Assembly: GCA_028711675.1 (NCBI GenBank)
Contig: JAQTRT010000089.1
Span: forward strand, 1 to 10,715
Origin: a bacterium
GTDB taxonomy: Bacteria; Spirochaetota; JAHITG01
Length of the DNA stretch: 10,715 bases
Direction: 5' to 3'
Below, piece after piece: positions 6,920-10,715 of the stretch (position 1 is the stretch's first letter; every line of letters begins with the position of its first letter). The translations under genes were made by a program, and so were the position numbers. Under the pieces are notes generated by a model, which was given only the letters and a program-made list of their open reading frames with translations, ran no database searches and was not told where the DNA came from.

Positions 6920-6939
6920 AAACATGAACGTTTTCATCC
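6914..6939 (+). other. Stem-loop overlapping the flippase stop codon
   Basis: GGGTGAAAAC (6914-6923) pairs with GTTTTCATCC (6930-6939) across a 6-base loop: ten pairs, one of them G-U. The flippase TGA stop (6917-6919) is inside the left arm. No T-run follows, so it is not an ordinary intrinsic terminator. It could slow ribosomes at the stop, protect an mRNA end or lower expression of the downstream glycosyltransferase genes. The pairing is seen directly; the role is a guess. Confidence 0.5.
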
Positions 6940-6964
6940 ATTTAATCCAAAAAATGAGTTATCA

Positions 6965-8176
6965 ATGCGAATATTAATAGTCAGTAATCTGTATCCGCCT
7001 TATTACAAAGGCGGACATGAACTGCAATGTCAATTTGCCGCAGAGGTCTTAACGGAAAAAGGTCATGAGGTTTACGTATTAACCAGCCGTTATGGCGTAA
7101 AAAAACCTGTTCGGGATAAGAAGGTATTCCGTGTCCTCTTCTATCATCCTGAAATTCGCGGAGTTTTTAAAAGATTATCAGCCGGATTGTCAAACCGCGT
7201 CAATTATTTTATAACGAAAAAAGTAATGAAAAAAATCGATCCCGACCTTGTTTATGTCGGTCAACTGAACGGTATATCCGTCTTCCCCCTGAAAGCATTA
7301 AAGAAGAAAAGGGTCCCTTTTGTTTATCATATCGGTCATTTTTACTTTTGTGAACTGGTGCAATACTGTATCCGTGAGCCGAATTATTTAAAGAGGAACA
7401 GTGCTAAAATATTGACGGGATTTTACAGCCTCAATGAATTTGATTTTAACAATATGATCACTGTCAGTTCTTTTATAAAAGAAGCTCATATCAAAGCCGG
7501 TTACCTTAAAGAAAATATTTCAATTGTTCCTCCTATGGGAATCCCGGCATATAAGATTGTCCCAAATCCCAGACAGGCTCTTCATCTTACCCGGGGAACG
7601 CCGCAGCTGTTATTTGTCGGCCGGTTGACTGCTGTCAAAGGGATCCATATTGCTGTTGAATCCATAAAAACGCTGATTGACCAAAAACAATTATCGGATT
7701 TTGCTTTTCATATCATCGGTGACGGTGATCGGGTTTATAAAGAAGAATTAAAACAACTCATTTATAATTATGAATTGAATGACAGGATCCTTTTTGACGG
7801 CTTTTTATCTCCTGAACAGCTTGTTCAAGCTTATGATTCTGCTGATCTTTTACTGGTCCCTTCTCTCGAAGAGCCTTTCGGATTAATTATTATCGAAGCT
7901 ATGTCCCGCGGATTGCCTGTTGTGGCTTCTTCGGTTGGCGGAATAACTGATATTATCGTGCATTTGCAGAATGGACTGTTATCGGAACCGGGTAATTTTA
8001 TCGATTTGAGCCGGCAAATTATTAAAATATTAAATGATCCGGACTTATATAAGGGTATAAGTTATAGGGCTTTGTTGACTGTCAGAGAAAAATATTCAAA
8101 AGAGATGATAGCGGAAAAACTGAATAATTATATACAAAATGCATATAGTAATTATTCTAAAAAACAAAAAATATGA
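6965..8176 (+). CDS. Glycosyltransferase family 4 (GT-B fold)
   Basis: Cytoplasmic or membrane-associated retaining glycosyltransferase that probably adds one sugar to the lipid-linked repeat unit. The 403 residues form two Rossmann-like halves. The N-terminal half opens with MRILIVSNLYPPYYKGG (1-17), the acceptor-side start with the GG loop typical of GT4. The C-terminal half has LLFVGRLTAVKG (215-226) with Arg220 and Lys225, the usual nucleotide-sugar phosphate contacts, then DADLLLVPS-like DSADLLLVPS (291-300) and the complete EX7E motif Glu303 to Glu311 within EEPFGLIIIEAM. VVASSVGGITDII (319-331) follows as expected. The donor and linkage cannot be read from sequence. The start has only a modest GAG 6 bases upstream. 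It begins 45 bases after the flippase stop, past a stem-loop, and overlaps the next gene by ATGA. Confidence 0.92.
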   Translation: MRILIVSNLYPPYYKGGHELQCQFAAEVLTEKGHEVYVLTSRYGVKKPVRDKKVFRVLFYHPEIRGVFKRLSAGLSNRVNYFITKKVMKKIDPDLVYVGQLNGISVFPLKALKKKRVPFVYHIGHFYFCELVQYCIREPNYLKRNSAKILTGFYSLNEFDFNNMITVSSFIKEAHIKAGYLKENISIVPPMGIPAYKIVPNPRQALHLTRGTPQLLFVGRLTAVKGIHIAVESIKTLIDQKQLSDFAFHIIGDGDRVYKEELKQLIYNYELNDRILFDGFLSPEQLVQAYDSADLLLVPSLEEPFGLIIIEAMSRGLPVVASSVGGITDIIVHLQNGLLSEPGNFIDLSRQIIKILNDPDLYKGISYRALLTVREKYSKEMIAEKLNNYIQNAYSNYSKKQKI

Positions 8177-9399
8177 AAATTTTAATTATTTCCGAGGCAT
8201 TTCCTTATCCCCCTGTCACCGGCGACCGGATCAGAGTTTTTAATCTGATTAAATATTTATCCAAATTCCATGATATTTACCTGACCGGATTTCTTGTCAA
8301 TGAAGATGAAAAAAAACATATCCCTGAAATGAAAAAATATTGTAAAGAAGTCCATACTGTTACAGCGCATAAAATTTCAAAATTCAGACATTTACCGGGA
8401 ATTATAAAGGCTCTCTTTACGGGACAGCCTTTGGACTCCAAGTTTGTTTTTTATAAACCCATGGTACGGATCATTCAGGATATATTAAAAAGAAATAAAA
8501 TGGACCTGATCCAGATAGAACATTCTTTTATGGCTGAATATGTGAAGATCATTCCCAAAAACCATAATATTAAAAAGGCATTGACTTTTCATAACATATG
8601 TTATGTGCAGTATAAAAGGCTGTTTCAAACGGAGAAAAGATTCTTCCGGAAAATAAGAAACCTGTTTAATTGGCTGGCTATGGAAACCTGGGAGCCGCGG
8701 ACAGCCGCACTTTTTGATAAATGTATCACTGTTTCTGAAATTGATAAGGAAATGATCTTAAAAAAGGGCCGGAATTTAAATATATCGGTCGTTCCTAACG
8801 GGATTGACATACAAAAGTTTATAAGGTTGGCCAAAACCGAAAAAAACAATCTGATTTTTATCGGGAAAATGAGCTATCAGCCTAATGAAGATGCTGTACT
8901 TTATTTTGTTCATGAAATTTTCCCGTTCATCAAAGAAAAAATATCAGATGCTAAATTTTATATCGTTGGCCCCAATCCTCCGGAAGAAATAATTGCCCTG
9001 GCTGAGAATAAAAATATCATCGTTACCGGATTTGTGAAGAATTTGACGCCTTATTACAGGAATAGTAAAGTTTCGATCGTACCTTTAAGGGCCGGCGGCG
9101 GAACAAGATTAAAAATTCTGGAATCCATGGGACTCGGCAGACCGGTTGTCTCGACATCGATAGGCTGTGAAGGGATTTGCGTCCAACAAGGCAGGAATAT
9201 TTTTATAGCCGATGATCCTTCGGCATTCGCCCGTCGTTGCATTCAATTGATGTCAGATAAAAGAACATGGAACAGGATAACAAAAAACGGGAGAGAGCTT
9301 GTAGAAAAAAGATACAGCTGGGAAAAAATCGGGAATGAATTAAGGCTTGAATATGAGTCTATGATTCAAGGTCCAGTGACCACCAGGCAGAATAATTGA
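8173..9399 (+). CDS. Glycosyltransferase, GT4-like (GT-B fold)
   Basis: Second sugar-adding enzyme of the locus. The 408-residue protein starts MKILIISEAFPYPPVTGDRI (1-20), a common opening of this GT4-like subgroup, continues through ALTFHNICY (136-144) and SVVPNGID (205-212), and has in the C-terminal half LIFIGKMSYQPNEDAV (227-242), FYIVGPNPP (262-270), VTGFV (284-288) and LRAGGGTRLKILESMGLGRP (305-324), ending with YSWEKIGNEL (381-390). The GGGTRLKILE form with Glu317 replaces the EX7E pattern of its neighbour, so the two belong to different subgroups and probably use different donors. It resembles sugar transferases found in PEP-CTERM/EpsH-type loci, but no exosortase is seen here. Its ATG shares bases with the preceding TGA (ATGA overlap) and has no ribosome site of its own, so it is likely translated by coupling. 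Donor specificity unknown. Confidence 0.9.
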   Translation: MKILIISEAFPYPPVTGDRIRVFNLIKYLSKFHDIYLTGFLVNEDEKKHIPEMKKYCKEVHTVTAHKISKFRHLPGIIKALFTGQPLDSKFVFYKPMVRIIQDILKRNKMDLIQIEHSFMAEYVKIIPKNHNIKKALTFHNICYVQYKRLFQTEKRFFRKIRNLFNWLAMETWEPRTAALFDKCITVSEIDKEMILKKGRNLNISVVPNGIDIQKFIRLAKTEKNNLIFIGKMSYQPNEDAVLYFVHEIFPFIKEKISDAKFYIVGPNPPEEIIALAENKNIIVTGFVKNLTPYYRNSKVSIVPLRAGGGTRLKILESMGLGRPVVSTSIGCEGICVQQGRNIFIADDPSAFARRCIQLMSDKRTWNRITKNGRELVEKRYSWEKIGNELRLEYESMIQGPVTTRQNN

Positions 9400-9405
9400 A
9401 ATTTT

Positions 9406-9435
9406 TTGTGTTTTTTGTTTTTAATTTATTATAAT
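9406..9435 (+). promoter_or_regulatory. Possible internal promoter before the third glycosyltransferase
   Basis: In the 68-base AT-rich gap a perfect -10 TATAAT lies at 9430-9435. The best -35 is poor: TTGTGT at 9406-9411, three of six consensus bases, with an 18-base spacer. The T-rich run just upstream (9402-9423) could act as an UP-like tract. Such a gap in an otherwise tightly packed gene set suggests an internal start, but the AT content makes a chance match quite possible. Confidence 0.25.
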
Positions 9436-9467
9436 AACTCGGTAAATAAAATATTTTAAGATCATTT

Positions 9468-10613
9468 ATGGAACAAAAAATTAGAAATATCAGGACAAAA
9501 ATTGCTGTTTTATGTTATCCGCCCCGTTCGGGATTAACTCATTATACATACAGTTTATGCAAAGAACTATCCGAATATTTTTCGAATTTATATTTAATTG
9601 TCAACCGGTCCGCAGATATTAAAACGGAAAAGGCAGGATATAAAGAGGTCCGGTTATTTACCAGGACACGCTGGATATTTATAGACCTCATCAGATTGTT
9701 TATGTTTGTCTTTAAAGAAAAGATCAAATATCTGCATTTTCAATCTGCTCTAAAGAACGTGGTTTTTGACCTTCCGGTTCTGCTCTTATTTAAAATATCC
9801 GGCCGGAGGATAATTTTTACCGCCCATGATGTCCTTCCTCATATACGGAAAAAATATGAAATTATCCTGATAGGATTTATTTATAAATTATTCGATTTAA
9901 TCATCGTTCATTCCTTAAATAATAAAGAACTGATAGCCTCCATGAATATAAATCCTGAAAAAATATGTATTATACCGCACGGATTATATACGATGTTCCT
10001 GCCCCCCAAAAAAATATCAATGACAGAAGCACGAAAAGAGCTGCAGTTAAAACAGAAGGATAAGATCATTCTTTTTTTCGGGAGCATTAATCCCAGAAAA
10101 GGCGCCGAAAAGATCGTGACCGCATGGGATAAACTGATCGAAAAACAGGATAATGTCACACTTGTCATGGCGGGTAATGTCGATTATGCAAAAGGATATT
10201 TGGAAAATATTGCCCAACGAAAGAGGATAAGCGATCATGTGAAAATTTTCCGCGGCTGGGTGCCGAATGATAAGGTCCATTTCTTTTTTACAGCAGCGGA
10301 TATGGTCATCCTTCCCTACAACGAAGGCTTTACCAGCGGGATCCTGAAATTGGCTTATGCTTTTAAAAAACCCGTTATCGCTTCAAGTGTGGGCGAATTA
10401 TCTGATGTGATCACTTCTGAAAAAACAGGTATTATTCTTGATGATTTTTTTTCCGGTAAAACGGCTCTCTGTGTCATCAAAACCCTGAATTCCGCAGAAC
10501 AGTTGGATCAATTCAGGAAAAACATTGAAAAGATCGATAAAGAAAAATATTCGTGGAATGCCATTGCTCAAAAAACAGCTCTGGCTTATTTAAAGAAATT
10601 CAACTGTACATGA
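9468..10613 (+). CDS. Glycosyltransferase, GT4-like, divergent active site
   Basis: Third glycosyltransferase-like protein, 381 residues, GT-B fold. Features in order: KIAVLCYPPRSGLTHYTYSL (11-30), a donor-half-independent N-terminal loop with SGLTHY instead of the GG loop; TAHDVLPH (118-125); CIIPHGLY (167-174); LFFGSINPRKGAEKIVTAW (202-220) with Arg210-Lys211 as the expected phosphate contacts; VILPYNEGFTSGILKLAYAF (280-299); PVIASSVGELSDVI (302-315); YSWNAIA (361-367). Compared with the EX7E motif, Glu286 is present but the second position is Lys294; the form YNEGFTSGILKLAYAF matches a known GT4-like subgroup in which SG(V/I)L-LAYAF replaces it, so activity is still likely. Donor unknown. 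No ribosome site is seen before ATG 9468. It lies 68 bases after the second glycosyltransferase gene and is followed by a GC-richer gene. Confidence 0.87.
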   Translation: MEQKIRNIRTKIAVLCYPPRSGLTHYTYSLCKELSEYFSNLYLIVNRSADIKTEKAGYKEVRLFTRTRWIFIDLIRLFMFVFKEKIKYLHFQSALKNVVFDLPVLLLFKISGRRIIFTAHDVLPHIRKKYEIILIGFIYKLFDLIIVHSLNNKELIASMNINPEKICIIPHGLYTMFLPPKKISMTEARKELQLKQKDKIILFFGSINPRKGAEKIVTAWDKLIEKQDNVTLVMAGNVDYAKGYLENIAQRKRISDHVKIFRGWVPNDKVHFFFTAADMVILPYNEGFTSGILKLAYAFKKPVIASSVGELSDVITSEKTGIILDDFFSGKTALCVIKTLNSAEQLDQFRKNIEKIDKEKYSWNAIAQKTALAYLKKFNCT

Positions 10614-10626
10614 ACAGGAAGGAGTG

Positions 10627-10641
10627 ATGAAAAAAATATGA
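10627..10641 (+). other. Four-codon minigene overlapping the next start codon
   Basis: ATG AAA AAA ATA TGA (10627-10641) lies just after AAGGAG (10619-10624), and its TGA overlaps the ATG of the next gene (10638-10640) by two bases. If translated, ribosomes would end exactly on the downstream start. The AAGGAG is only two bases from this ATG, too close for efficient use, while it is 13 bases from the downstream ATG. It may be chance. Confidence 0.2.
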
Positions 10642-10715
10642 AAGTATTGAATGTCCTCTGGAGCGGGAATCTGGCCGGCAGCCTGCCTGATCTGATGAAG
10701 TATCAGCTCAATAAA
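10638..10715 (+). CDS. Start of a further gene, possibly a glycosyltransferase; cut by window edge
   Basis: An open frame of 26 codons runs from ATG 10638 to the edge with no stop. The N-terminus MKVLNVLWSGNLAG (1-14) has the beta-strand then glycine-rich loop seen at the start of many GT-B glycosyltransferases, which fits the neighbours, but 26 residues are too few for a family call. AAGGAG at 10619-10624, 13 bases upstream, supports the start. The 75 bases 10641-10715 hold 36 G/C, against 18 of 60 in the end of the preceding gene (10501-10560), so composition shifts at this gene. Confidence 0.6.
   Translation, partial: MKVLNVLWSGNLAGSLPDLMKYQLNK

Noticed and set aside
9400..9467. T-rich gap as a terminator after the second glycosyltransferase
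   Set aside because: There are T-runs but no preceding GC-rich stem, so it does not fit an intrinsic terminator.
8625..10280. Minus-strand open frames at 8625-8849, 9054-9242, 9542-9727, 9908-10168 and 10047-10280
   Set aside because: Antisense to glycosyltransferase genes with clear motifs; two of them overlap each other in different frames, as expected of chance frames.
1..10715. CRISPR array, tRNA, insertion sequence or attachment-site repeats
   Set aside because: No regularly spaced repeats, cloverleaf, transposase frame or long terminal inverted repeat was seen.

Overview
The window looks like a bacterial chromosome fragment from a Gram-negative (diderm) organism. It holds the left part of an exopolysaccharide or capsule locus of the Wzx/Wzy-dependent type, next to a divergently transcribed housekeeping gene. 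A lipoprotein-type outer-membrane export protein and a Wzz-like co-polymerase imply two membranes. The style of the locus resembles those of Desulfobacterota and related lineages, but the sequence alone does not fix the taxon.

Layout: (1) Bases 1-1081, minus strand: pgi, glucose-6-phosphate isomerase, its C-terminal third cut off by the left edge. (2) Bases 1082-1575: a divergent intergenic region with a good sigma70-like promoter for pgi, two candidate promoters for the polysaccharide genes, a nested inverted repeat and an 11-bp-phased direct repeat. (3) Bases 1576-10613, plus strand: seven co-directional genes. They encode an outer-membrane polysaccharide export lipoprotein (OPX/Wza-like), a Wzz-type co-polymerase fused to a degenerate BY-kinase domain, an O-antigen ligase/polymerase family membrane protein (Wzy-like), a Wzx-type flippase, and three GT4-like glycosyltransferases. 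(4) Bases 10638-10715: the first 26 codons of another gene, probably a further glycosyltransferase.

How the parts would work together: the cytoplasmic glycosyltransferases assemble a repeat unit on an undecaprenyl carrier, the flippase turns it across the inner membrane, the Wzy-like protein polymerises it, the Wzz-like protein sets chain length and links to export, and the OPX lipoprotein gives the route through the periplasm and outer membrane. The initiating phosphoglycosyl transferase is not in the window and may lie to the right. Pgi supplies the Fru6P/Glc6P pool that feeds sugar nucleotides, but it belongs to a separate transcript.

The most notable point is the C-terminal domain of the co-polymerase. 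It aligns without gaps to a BY-kinase (Wzc type), yet Walker A, Walker A' and Walker B have all lost key residues and there is no tyrosine-rich tail, so it looks like a conserved pseudokinase. Base composition also changes sharply: pgi is GC-rich, the polysaccharide genes are AT-rich, and the gene at the right edge is GC-richer again, which suggests a mosaic, transferred core. No CRISPR array, tRNA, rRNA or insertion sequence was seen.
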